The notes under the pieces were generated by a model that saw only the letters and a program-made list of their open reading frames with translations, ran no database searches and had not been told where the DNA came from. This document shows, piece after piece, positions 1 through 7,241 of a stretch of 12,388 nt of DNA (its first letter is position 1; every line of letters begins with the position of its first letter). Source of the stretch: Kiloniellaceae bacterium (GTDB taxonomy: Bacteria; Pseudomonadota; Alphaproteobacteria; Kiloniellales; Kiloniellaceae); contig JAJFGK010000034.1 of NCBI GenBank assembly GCA_021776195.1, forward strand, positions 1 through 12,388. Reading direction: 5' to 3'. A program made the position numbers and the translations under genes.

Positions 1-169
1 GGATTGCGCGCGGGCCGGGCTCACCCACCAGGGGGGCTTTCCAGGGCTGGGACAAATGGACTAAGAGGGGCATGCCACGGTCGGAGATGGGTCGGTTCTG
101 CCGGCCATCCTTACACCGGACCCGCGGCCGGGGAAAGCGTGGGGCAGGACTGGAGAGGACGCCGTCGTC

Positions 170-352
170 ATGGCCTATGAGATCGCCATCGCCGACATGG
201 TCTTGTCCGGGACCGTCTTCCTGCTGGCGACCCTGAAGGCCCGTCAACCCTACGAACCGGGCCCTGGCTTCCGGCTGCCCCTGGTGCCGATCCAGTTTCT
301 CTCGGTCTTCGCCTTTCTCGTGGGCTTCGTCTACATCCTGGGTCAGTCCTGA
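170..352 (+). CDS. small hypothetical membrane protein (60 aa)
   Basis: I do not recognise this 60-residue protein. It has two hydrophobic stretches, about residues 8-24 and 38-57, separated by a polar, proline-rich loop around residues 26-37 (KARQPYEPGPG), so it probably forms a two-helix hairpin in the inner membrane. Codons end mostly in G or C, as in the neighbouring genes, which supports real coding. A GGAGAGG stretch lies 11 bases before the ATG. It ends 28 bases before the UDP-glucuronate decarboxylase gene on the same strand, so the two may share a transcript. A role in the same sugar or polysaccharide pathway is only a guess from position. The main doubt is whether so short a frame is translated. 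Confidence 0.6.
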   Translation: MAYEIAIADMVLSGTVFLLATLKARQPYEPGPGFRLPLVPIQFLSVFAFLVGFVYILGQS

Positions 353-380
353 AGCGGAACGGGCGGAAGCGAGGTAGGGC

Positions 381-1325
381 ATGGTGGGCAAGAGGGTCTT
401 GGTGACCGGCGTATCGGGATTTCTCGGCTCGCACCTCTGCGCCCGGCTGCTCGAGACCGGTCACGAGGTGCTCTGCGTCGACAACTTCTTCTGCAGCGCC
501 CGGCGCAACATCGAACCGCTGTTGGAGCATCCCCGCTTCGAGCTCATGCGCCACGATGTGACCTTCCCGCTCTTTGTCGAAATCGACCAGATCTTCAACC
601 TGGCCTGCCCGGCCTCGCCGGTCCACTACCAGCGCGACCCGGTGCAGACCGTAAAGACCAACGTCCACGGCACGATCAACATGCTGGGCCTGGCCAAGCG
701 CACGGGCGCGCGCTTCTTTCAGGCTTCGACCAGCGAGGTCTACGGCGATCCCCAGGTCCACCCCCAGCGCGAAGACTATCTCGGCCACGTCAATCCGCTG
801 GGCCCGCGGGCCTGTTACGACGAGGGCAAGCGCTGCGCCGAGACGCTCTGCATGAGCTACCACCGCCAGCACGGCACCGAGGTCAGGATCGCCCGGATCT
901 TCAACACCTACGGCCCCAACATGCATCCCGACGATGGCCGCGTGGTCTCCAACTTCATCGTCGCGGCCCTGCGCGGCGAGCCGATCACGATCTTCGGCAA
1001 GGGCGATCAGACCCGCTCCTTTTGCTATGTCGACGACATGGTCGAGGGGTTCCTGCGGCTCATGGCGGCCGAGTCAGCACCCGGGCCGGTCAACCTGGGC
1101 CGACCGCAAGAGGTCACGGTGGCCGCGCTGGCCGAAAAGATCGTCGCCCTCACCGGCTCGCGCTCGACCATTGCCTACCACCCCCTGCCCGAGGACGATC
1201 CGGTGCGCCGCCTGCCCGACATCGGCCTGGCCCGCGAGCTGTTGGGCTGGGAGCCCAAAGTCGACCTCGACGCGGGCCTTGGCCGCACCATCGCCTACTT
1301 CGACGCGCTGCTGTCGGATCAGTAG
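381..1325 (+). CDS. UDP-glucuronate decarboxylase (UDP-xylose synthase), SDR family
   Basis: This 314-residue protein is an extended short-chain dehydrogenase of the UDP-xylose synthase type, which converts UDP-glucuronate to UDP-xylose and CO2 using tightly bound NAD+. The N-terminal Rossmann motif is G10-V-S-G-F-L-G16. The catalytic stretch STSEVYG (116-122) supplies Ser118 and Glu119, and YDEGK supplies Tyr146 and Lys150. R212 in TRSFCYVDD matches the arginine that decarboxylases of this group use near the substrate carboxylate. The [18 protein letters not shown] block (175-192) is typical of the family. Length is normal for a soluble bacterial enzyme. GAGGT lies 5 bases before the ATG. 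UDP-xylose would feed exopolysaccharide or lipopolysaccharide synthesis, but no glycosyltransferase is visible here. A dTDP-glucose 4,6-dehydratase is the nearest alternative and fits less well. Confidence 0.94.
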   Translation: MVGKRVLVTGVSGFLGSHLCARLLETGHEVLCVDNFFCSARRNIEPLLEHPRFELMRHDVTFPLFVEIDQIFNLACPASPVHYQRDPVQTVKTNVHGTINMLGLAKRTGARFFQASTSEVYGDPQVHPQREDYLGHVNPLGPRACYDEGKRCAETLCMSYHRQHGTEVRIARIFNTYGPNMHPDDGRVVSNFIVAALRGEPITIFGKGDQTRSFCYVDDMVEGFLRLMAAESAPGPVNLGRPQEVTVAALAEKIVALTGSRSTIAYHPLPEDDPVRRLPDIGLARELLGWEPKVDLDAGLGRTIAYFDALLSDQ

Positions 1326-2158
1326 GGGATCTCGGCCCGCACGTTGGGTGTCGGCTGGGCCCGCAGTTCTTCGATCAGGCGGGCGAGGTTGGCGCTGAGC
1401 GCCGCGATGATGCGCCGGCCCTTGTCCGCCGTCGCGGCCCGGGCGTCGCCGGAGACCCCGTGGCTTTCCGGGCCGCGCGGCTTGTCGGCGGCGGTGCGGA
1501 TCACCGAGACGGCGTTGCCGGCGAAGGCCGCCTCGAACTCGATGGGCTCGTTGAAGGCCGAGCCGCGCGGCGGGATGTGGGTCACCGCCTTGTCCATCTC
1601 GACCAGATCGGGGCGCCAGGCCAGCATGAAGGCGGTCTCGGACTCGCCGGCGTGGTCCTGGCCGCCCGGCGGCGATGTGCATATCGCGTCGATCTCTTCG
1701 CGGGCGATCAGGCCGGCGTCGGCGATGACGCAGAGCGCCCCGGTGCGGTGGCGCAGCTTGGAGGCGGCGATCTCCAGCGGCGCCAGGTTGGCGATGCGGT
1801 TGCCATTGACGATGATGAAGCGCCTGAAGCCGTGCACCGCCAGGCTCTCGCAGATGTCCAGGGTCACCTGGGTCAGGGTCTCCGGGCGCAGGGTGATCGA
1901 GCCGGGATAGCCCAGATGGTGCGGCGACCAGCCGACCTGCAGGGGCGGCGCGATCAGCGCCCCGGTCTGGCGCGCTGCGCCCTCGGACGCGGCGATGGCC
2001 CAGCCGCTATCGACCAGCAGCGGCAGGTGCGGCCCGTGCTGTTCGGTGGCCCCGATTGGCAGCAGGATCAGATCGTCGCGGGTCAGGTGGTCGGCAATCG
2101 CCGGCCAGGCCAGATCCTGGAGCCAGGGGGAGGAAGGTTTGCCGGTCATGGCTGTCAT
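1319..2158 (-). CDS. creatininase-family amidohydrolase with altered metal-site motif
   Basis: This 279-residue protein belongs to the creatininase superfamily, metal-dependent cytoplasmic hydrolases of cyclic amides and formamides. [12 protein letters not shown] (36-47) carries metal ligands Glu39 and His41, and Asp50 follows. [11 protein letters not shown] (80-90) and HAGESET (169-175) are also family motifs. The usual NGH motif reads N-G-N here (118-120), so Asn120 sits where creatininase has a metal-binding histidine. True creatininase activity is therefore doubtful, and the substrate cannot be named. The start at 2158 has a second ATG in frame three codons later, and neither has a strong ribosome site. 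The gene begins 15 bases after the SIMPL gene, so they are probably cotranscribed. Its 3' end overlaps the convergent decarboxylase gene by 7 bases, leaving no room for a terminator between them. Confidence 0.91.
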   Translation of the reverse strand: MTAMTGKPSSPWLQDLAWPAIADHLTRDDLILLPIGATEQHGPHLPLLVDSGWAIAASEGAARQTGALIAPPLQVGWSPHHLGYPGSITLRPETLTQVTLDICESLAVHGFRRFIIVNGNRIANLAPLEIAASKLRHRTGALCVIADAGLIAREEIDAICTSPPGGQDHAGESETAFMLAWRPDLVEMDKAVTHIPPRGSAFNEPIEFEAAFAGNAVSVIRTAADKPRGPESHGVSGDARAATADKGRRIIAALSANLARLIEELRAQPTPNVRAEIPY

Positions 2159-2173
2159 GGTCGCGGTCCGACG

Positions 2174-2914
2174 CTACTGCAAGGCAAAGGTGATGGCGAC
2201 CTGGGAGGTGACGGCGATTTCACCCGGGCTGAGCGCGCCGCCGCCCTCGGCCTGGCCATCGGCCTGGGAGACATTCTGCGACGCGAAGCCGCGGCCGCCG
2301 CTGCCCCAGCCGCGACCGTAGGACGACCACCAGCCGCCGCCGCCCTCCTGCACCCGCATTGCCTCGCCGACCACCAGATCCAGCTCTTCGGCGAAAAGCG
2401 CGGCCTTGTCGTGCGCCGCCCGGATCGCCTGCTTGCGTGCCGCGTCGCGGTGCCGGCGCAACTCGGTGGTGCGAAAGTCGATGCCGTGGACATAGTTCGC
2501 GCCCTCGGCCAGGGCATCGGACAGCAGGTCCTCGAAGCGCGCGATCTCAGCCATGGTCACCACGACCGAACGCTGCACGACATAGATTGGCAATCGATCG
2601 AGCGTGCGGTGGCCGCCATAGTCCGGCTGGATCTGCAGGAAGTCGGTCGCGATTTTCGCATCGGCGACACCGTGCCGCTTGGCGACCTTGATCACGCGCT
2701 GGACCCGCCGGTCGTTGTCTGCCTTGGCCGCGACGAGGTCTTCGGACAGCGATTCGATCCCGAGGGTCAGGATCACCTGGTCGGGCTGCACGCGCACCTC
2801 GGCGCTGCCCGACACCGAAACGACACGCCTGTCGGTGTCCTGGGCGAGCGCGCCGGTCAGTGGCGAGAGCAGAGCGGCAGTGACGGCGAGGGAGATCAAG
2901 GTTCCACGGTTCAT
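2174..2914 (-). CDS. periplasmic SIMPL-domain (DUF541, BP26/Omp28-like) protein
   Basis: This is a 246-residue SIMPL-domain protein, the family of Brucella BP26/Omp28. It begins with a clear signal peptide (MNRGTLISLAVTAALL, then a likely cut after A-L-A), so the mature protein is periplasmic or outer-membrane associated. The VSVSGSAEVRVQPDQVILTLGI stretch and the ending VTSQVAITFALQ are typical first and last strands of the domain. BP26 forms a large oligomer, but no enzymatic role is established for the family. I chose the ATG at 2914 because GGAGAG lies 8 bases upstream and the signal peptide starts right there; the frame stays open 16 codons further up without such support. Unusual here is a Gly/Trp/Tyr-rich insertion (EGGGGWWSSYGRGWGSGGRG) near the C-terminal third. 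It is followed 15 bases later by the creatininase-family gene. Confidence 0.91.
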   Translation of the reverse strand: MNRGTLISLAVTAALLSPLTGALAQDTDRRVVSVSGSAEVRVQPDQVILTLGIESLSEDLVAAKADNDRRVQRVIKVAKRHGVADAKIATDFLQIQPDYGGHRTLDRLPIYVVQRSVVVTMAEIARFEDLLSDALAEGANYVHGIDFRTTELRRHRDAARKQAIRAAHDKAALFAEELDLVVGEAMRVQEGGGGWWSSYGRGWGSGGRGFASQNVSQADGQAEGGGALSPGEIAVTSQVAITFALQ

Positions 2915-2922
2915 GGCGATGT

Positions 2923-2928
2923 CTCTCC
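2923..2928 (-). promoter_or_regulatory. ribosome binding site of the SIMPL gene
   Basis: On the minus strand GGAGAG stands 8 bases before the ATG at 2914. This supports the internal start that begins directly with the signal peptide, rather than the longer frame from 2962. Confidence 0.7.
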
Positions 2929-2995
2929 GGATTTTGCTGTGCATGTTCGATGCTAGCGGCATGGCTTGGCCGGGACCAGCCTCGGAAAAGAGGCC

Positions 2996-3955
2996 TCAAT
3001 GGGCCGGCGGCCTGGTGCGGCTGATCAGTTGGATGCGGGTCTGGTGGCGGGCGGCGAGGGCGATGACCAGGCCGCTGGCGACGATGATGGCGATGCCGAT
3101 CCAGGTGGTGGCGTCGGGGAAGTCGCCGAAAAGAACCAGGCCCACCAGGGTGGCGGCGACGATCTCGCTGTAGCCGAAGGGCGCCAGTGTCGGCATGGGC
3201 GCCCGCGAGACCGCGAAGATGGTCAGGAGCTGGCTGGCCGCGCCGAAGCTGCCCATGACCAAGAAGATGGCGAACTGGGTGCCGCTGGGTGTCTGCCAGT
3301 TGAAGGGAACCGCCAGACTGAGCACCACGACGCTGACCAGGGCGGTGGCGCTGGCGGTGATCAGCGGCGGGCTCGAGGCGGTCAGGCGGCGGGTGATCAG
3401 CAGGTGGATGCCGAAGCAGGAGCCGGCGGCCAGGGCCAGCAGTGCGTGCCAGTCGATGCCGCCGAGCGCGACGTCCGTCTCGGGACGGATCACCACCAGG
3501 ACGCCGACGAAGCCGGCCACCACCGCGACCCAAGAGGTCTTGGGGACTCGCTCCTTCAGCACCAAAGGCGACAGCGCGGTCACCAGGAAGGGGTAGACGA
3601 AGACGATGGCGATCGCGTTGGCCAGCGGCATGCCGCTGATCGCCCAGATGAAGGCGACCGAGGCGACCAACAGCAGCAGGCCGCGCCAGAGATGCAGATG
3701 GGGCTGGGGCAGGCGCAGACCACGAAGCCCGTGGCGCCAGATCACCATCGGCAGGCAGACCAGCAGGAAGACGGCAAAGCGGCCCCAGACCACGAAGATA
3801 AAAGGCAGGGATTCGGCCAGGAGCTTGCTGAGCCCGGCCTGGGTGGAGGCGCAGGTAAGACCCAGCACGAAGAGCCCGATGCCGATCAGATGACCGTCGC
3901 GGCCAGTCTCACTCTGTCGCTCCAAGAACCACGCCCCCCTGTCGGGCGGGACCAT
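2996..3955 (-). CDS. EamA/DMT-superfamily transporter
   Basis: This 319-residue protein is a drug/metabolite transporter with two tandem EamA repeats, roughly residues 24-157 and 168-305, giving about ten membrane helices in the inner membrane. Hallmarks are the first-repeat ending PFLVTALSPLVLKERVPKTSWVAVVAGFVGVLVVIRP and the second-repeat ending SEIVAATLVGLVLFGDFPDATTWIGI, each with a conserved Glu or Pro before the last helix pair. Proteins of this kind export amino acids, nucleosides or other small metabolites; the substrate cannot be read from sequence. The first ATG after the upstream in-frame stop is at 3955, but there is no good ribosome site there. The upstream 78-base gap contains a large inverted repeat. 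It follows the 1057-residue protein gene and precedes the SIMPL gene by 81 bases. Confidence 0.92.
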   Translation of the reverse strand: MVPPDRGAWFLERQSETGRDGHLIGIGLFVLGLTCASTQAGLSKLLAESLPFIFVVWGRFAVFLLVCLPMVIWRHGLRGLRLPQPHLHLWRGLLLLVASVAFIWAISGMPLANAIAIVFVYPFLVTALSPLVLKERVPKTSWVAVVAGFVGVLVVIRPETDVALGGIDWHALLALAAGSCFGIHLLITRRLTASSPPLITASATALVSVVVLSLAVPFNWQTPSGTQFAIFLVMGSFGAASQLLTIFAVSRAPMPTLAPFGYSEIVAATLVGLVLFGDFPDATTWIGIAIIVASGLVIALAARHQTRIQLISRTRPPAH

Positions 3956-3973
3956 GACACGGCTTGACGCGCC

Positions 3974-4021
3974 GGCGGATCGAAAAATATCCGATCATGC
4001 GATCGAGTTTTCCGATCCGCC
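3974..4021. repeat. large nested inverted repeat (stem-loop) upstream of transporter gene
   Basis: The arms GGCGGATCG (3974-3982) and CGATCCGCC (4013-4021) are perfect 9-base complements. After one A/C mismatch the stem continues with AAAA (3984-3987) against TTTT (4008-4011). Inside lies a second stem, CGATC (3992-3996) with GATCG (4001-4005), around a 4-base loop. The whole element sits between the stop of the envelope protein gene at 4034 and the transporter start at 3955. There is no T-run on either side, so it is not a standard intrinsic terminator. It could be an mRNA-stabilising or processing hairpin, or an operator. It also contains four GATC sites. Confidence 0.75.
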
Positions 4022-4033
4022 ATGGGCGTGGGC

Positions 4034-7000
4034 TCACTCCACCGCCGGTAAGGTGGCTGCCCCGCGGGCCGCACGCCAGGCCTTGAGCCGGGCGACGATC
4101 CACCAGATCCCCAATGCCAGTGCCAGGACCAGGGCAAGGGCCGAGGCCGGCAGGGGGCTGGTGCCGAGATAGCCGAGCGTGACCAGCAGGGTCGCCGCGC
4201 CGAGGCCGAGCAGGGCGACGACCCCCCGGCGTGGCAGGCGGACCTTGCGGCTGCCGATGGCGACGATGCCGAGCCACAGCAGGCCGGCACCCAACGCGCT
4301 GACGAGCAGGCCGGCGATATTGATTCCGGCCGAGACGTAGCGCAGGGAGAAACCAGCCGCCTCGTCGGACTGGTTGGCGTAGAGCTTCTCGAAGGCGAAG
4401 TGGATGCCCTGGGTTGGCACCACGATGCGCAGCGGCTGGCCCATCTGGGGCCGGGCGCTGTCGGCGCCCTTCAGCAGGGTCTCGGCGCCGGCGAGGCGCG
4501 GGTTCACCCGGCGCCCGGCGGAGACCAGGTCCATCGAGCTGTCCGGCGTCAGGTAGTGCGGCCCGGCCGGCAGGAAGAGGTCCCAGCGGGTCTGGGTCAC
4601 CACCATGTCGGGACGGGGCAGGTGGCCGGAGACCTGGCCGAAGCTGGCGATATCGGTCACCGGGGTGGCGTAGACCACCTCGACCGGAAAGCCCTCGGCG
4701 GAGTTGATCATGCGGATCAGGATCGCCGTCGCTTCCTTATCCTCTCGCGACCCATCGACCCCCTCCTTGGCGAAGGCCGGTTTCTCCGGCTTGCCATTGA
4801 CGAAGACCGACCAGACCTGGGAGTCGGCCGGCAGGTCCAGGCGCAGAAACTGGCGCCGGCTGTTGCGCACCTGCAGGCGGGCGGTGGTGACCGCCAGGCC
4901 GTCGCGGGTGAAGAGGGTCGAGTAAGTGGCCTGCTCGATGGCGGCGACCTGGACCTGGATCTCCTGGTGACGGGTGATCTTCAATGCCAGGGCGACCGGT
5001 TTCTTGGCCTGAACGTAGCGGTAGGCCAGCAGGATCGGATTGGTGGTTTTCAGGACCAGTTGCTGGGGCAGCTCGTTGATGTCGAGGCCAGAGAGTTGGT
5101 CGGTTCGGGTCGCCTGGACCTCGACGGCGGTCAGCGCCTCGACGGCGACGCGGCCGTGTTCGACCTCGGCACCGGCGACCGAGACCGTCGGCACCGGGTT
5201 ACTGGCGGCGACCCCGGCCATGATGTGCTCGTAGTTGATCTCGACCCGGAACTGGCCGGCCATCTCGCGGGTGAACTCCAGGTCGATTGCCTGGTGGCCG
5301 TCCTCGTCGCCGGCCTCGTCGCCCTCAAGCGGCCTGACCTTGTGGGAGCGCAGGGAGGGTCCGGTCACGCTCAGGACATTGGCCGTGGCCGGCAGTTTGA
5401 AGCTCAGGGCGACGATGGAGCCGGACTTGACGTCAACCGCCACCGTGGCCGAGCCCTTCATGGCGACCTCGCCGAGGGAGATCAGGGTGTCGACCTGGGC
5501 GTCGAAGATGCCCTGCTGGCGCTCCGGCGCGACCGCGGCGACCACCAGGGTCGGCGCCGGGTCGGTGTACTTGTAGGTGTGGGCCACGGTTAGCGCGATC
5601 CGGTCGCGCAGAAAGGCGGGCAACTGATTCTCGCCGACCCGCGACAGGCGCTCCTCCTCGACCGGCTTCAGGGTCAGCTCGGGGCCGGCCAGCAGAGCCA
5701 CCATGCCGCGCTGGCGGTGAACGCCGGCAGCGTCCAGCAGGGGTACGGAAATGGCATCTGTATCCGTCTCGGCGGCCAAAAGCTGCTCGTAGAACACCTC
5801 GAGCCGGTAGGTGCCGGTGACCGCGCGGTCGAGGAAGACGCGGATTTCCTTGCGTCCCTTCGCATCCGCTTCCGCCACCGACCAGTCCGAGACGCCGCCA
5901 CCCGGGGCGGCGATGCGGTTGACCTGGGCCGCGGCGGGCAGGGTGAGAGTCAGAAGGCTGGTCTCGCCCCGGGTGATTTCGTAGAGCACGACGCCACGGC
6001 CGTGCAGCACGCCTTCCTCGGCGTGGAGCGCGTGGTACAGCAAGGCGTTGGCGCGCACCTCGGCCTGCAGATCCTCGGGCACCGCCTCGGTCCAGGCAAG
6101 ACGCAGGGCATCGGTCATGGGGACGAAAAAGCGCGCGCTGGTGGTCTCATCGGCGGCGGCTCCAGTGGTCGTCGTGACGACGTTGGCCAGCGGATTCACC
6201 GTCAAGTCCTTGCGGCCGGGCAGGACCAGATCGAAACGAGAGACCGGGATGCGCGGCACCGGGACCGTCGCCTGAGGCGGGCCGTCGTGGCGCTCCACCG
6301 GGACTTGGAAGGCGGCGACGATCTCATGCAGGCCGCGACCCTTCAGGCGGGTGGCGAAGGTGCCCTTGTCTTCCAGAACCGTGGCCGCCTCGCCGTCCAC
6401 CGTCAGGTCGTTCAGGGTGACCCGGCTGGGCAGCAGGGGAAGGGTGATGGCGCCGCCCTCGAAAAGCTCGACCTGATAGCGCGCGGTCCAGATCAGGGCG
6501 TCGCCTTCCAGCCTACCCTCGTAGAGCGCCCGGCTGATCGCGTAGGGCCGCGTGTTGGCGGCGCGCCAGGTGACCAGCAGGGTCGAGGTCGCGGGGATCG
6601 TCGCGCTGTAGCGTGTCACCGCGCCCTCTTCCTGACTCGTCAGGTCTGCCGAGGGCACCACCGCCAGATCTCGGCGGCTGCCGGGGATGGTCATGGTCAG
6701 GCGGGTCGCGGCGGCCCGGGGCAGCGGGATCGGCAGCAGCGTGCCGGCCTCCGAGATCACGGCATCGAGGCCATAGCTGACCCGCATCGTGACCAGGCCC
6801 GCCCTGTCGCGGCTCCAGGCCAAGCCCTGGGGGGTCTGCACCAGCTGCACCGGCTGGCCGTCGACCGTCGCACTGCGCAGCGCGGCGCCGGCCGGCAGGA
6901 TCGGCACCAGGGTCCACTCGTTCTCGAAGGTCTCGATCTGCAAGGCGGCGTCGATCCGTGCGCTGTGGCGCCCATCGCGGTCTTCCACCGTGACGCTGAC

Positions 7001-7207
7001 CTGGGACTGGCCGATGGCGTAGGCGGCCGGCGCCGGGCGCGGGTCCTCGGTCAGTTGCTGCAGCAAGGCCGTGTAGTGCGCCAGCGGCACCCGCACCTCG
7101 CCGTTCCCGCGGTCGCGCTCGGTCGGCGGTTCGACGACGATCTCCGATGCCAGTACCGAGGCCGGAAAGGCCAGGAACAGAGCGAGGAAAAGGGCGATGG
7201 ATCTCAT
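4034..7207 (-). CDS. large exported beta-rich protein with three C-terminal membrane helices, third gene of the sigma/anti-sigma locus
   Basis: I do not recognise a named family for this 1057-residue protein. A signal peptide (residues 1-20, ending ASVLA) exports it. Residues 21-958 are predicted beta-rich and periplasmic. Three hydrophobic helices (about 961-984, 994-1015, 1020-1040) anchor the C-terminus in the inner membrane, with basic SRKVRLPRR between the first two. I found no cysteine. A module recurs about five times: a strand ending in LP-x-x-x-x-V followed by a short V-D/N-G turn, at 104-120, 258-273, 423-438, 605-618 and 792-807, often followed later by a strand ending in V-x-Y. 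This resembles stacked beta-sandwich domains. AGGAGG lies 8 bases before the ATG. The gene starts 34 bases after the anti-sigma gene, so the three genes probably form an operon. I infer a structural or sensory partner of the anti-sigma in the periplasm; an envelope assembly role is an alternative. Confidence 0.93.
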   Translation of the reverse strand: MRSIALFLALFLAFPASVLASEIVVEPPTERDRGNGEVRVPLAHYTALLQQLTEDPRPAPAAYAIGQSQVSVTVEDRDGRHSARIDAALQIETFENEWTLVPILPAGAALRSATVDGQPVQLVQTPQGLAWSRDRAGLVTMRVSYGLDAVISEAGTLLPIPLPRAAATRLTMTIPGSRRDLAVVPSADLTSQEEGAVTRYSATIPATSTLLVTWRAANTRPYAISRALYEGRLEGDALIWTARYQVELFEGGAITLPLLPSRVTLNDLTVDGEAATVLEDKGTFATRLKGRGLHEIVAAFQVPVERHDGPPQATVPVPRIPVSRFDLVLPGRKDLTVNPLANVVTTTTGAAADETTSARFFVPMTDALRLAWTEAVPEDLQAEVRANALLYHALHAEEGVLHGRGVVLYEITRGETSLLTLTLPAAAQVNRIAAPGGGVSDWSVAEADAKGRKEIRVFLDRAVTGTYRLEVFYEQLLAAETDTDAISVPLLDAAGVHRQRGMVALLAGPELTLKPVEEERLSRVGENQLPAFLRDRIALTVAHTYKYTDPAPTLVVAAVAPERQQGIFDAQVDTLISLGEVAMKGSATVAVDVKSGSIVALSFKLPATANVLSVTGPSLRSHKVRPLEGDEAGDEDGHQAIDLEFTREMAGQFRVEINYEHIMAGVAASNPVPTVSVAGAEVEHGRVAVEALTAVEVQATRTDQLSGLDINELPQQLVLKTTNPILLAYRYVQAKKPVALALKITRHQEIQVQVAAIEQATYSTLFTRDGLAVTTARLQVRNSRRQFLRLDLPADSQVWSVFVNGKPEKPAFAKEGVDGSREDKEATAILIRMINSAEGFPVEVVYATPVTDIASFGQVSGHLPRPDMVVTQTRWDLFLPAGPHYLTPDSSMDLVSAGRRVNPRLAGAETLLKGADSARPQMGQPLRIVVPTQGIHFAFEKLYANQSDEAAGFSLRYVSAGINIAGLLVSALGAGLLWLGIVAIGSRKVRLPRRGVVALLGLGAATLLVTLGYLGTSPLPASALALVLALALGIWWIVARLKAWRAARGAATLPAVE

Positions 7208-7215
7208 GATGCGGT

Positions 7216-7221
7216 CCTCCT
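7216..7221 (-). promoter_or_regulatory. strong ribosome binding site of the 1057-residue protein gene
   Basis: A perfect AGGAGG on the minus strand stands 8 bases before the ATG at 7207, inside the 34-base gap after the anti-sigma gene. It is the best Shine-Dalgarno match in the window and fixes this start, in agreement with the signal peptide beginning at residue 1. Confidence 0.8.
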
Positions 7222-7241
7222 GGAAGCCGTCGTTGGGTCGT

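Noticed and set aside
1..169. A gene end, tRNA or promoter at the left edge
   Set aside because: Frames are short or featureless, no cloverleaf or clear promoter boxes are visible, and one 20-codon tail ending at base 64 cannot be assigned to any family.
1022..2956. A 644-codon open frame on the plus strand opposite the creatininase and SIMPL genes
   Set aside because: It has no recognisable domain, is Gly/Arg/Asp/Gln-rich as antisense frames of G+C-rich genes tend to be, and overlaps three well-supported genes.
2979..2994. Hairpin GCCTC-GGAAAA-GAGGC just after the transporter stop, as a terminator
   Set aside because: The stem is only five bases and no T-run follows on the minus strand, so chance is likely.
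2966..3967. A 333-codon plus-strand open frame opposite the transporter gene
   Set aside because: Highly charged low-complexity sequence that mirrors the hydrophobic helices of the real transporter on the other strand.
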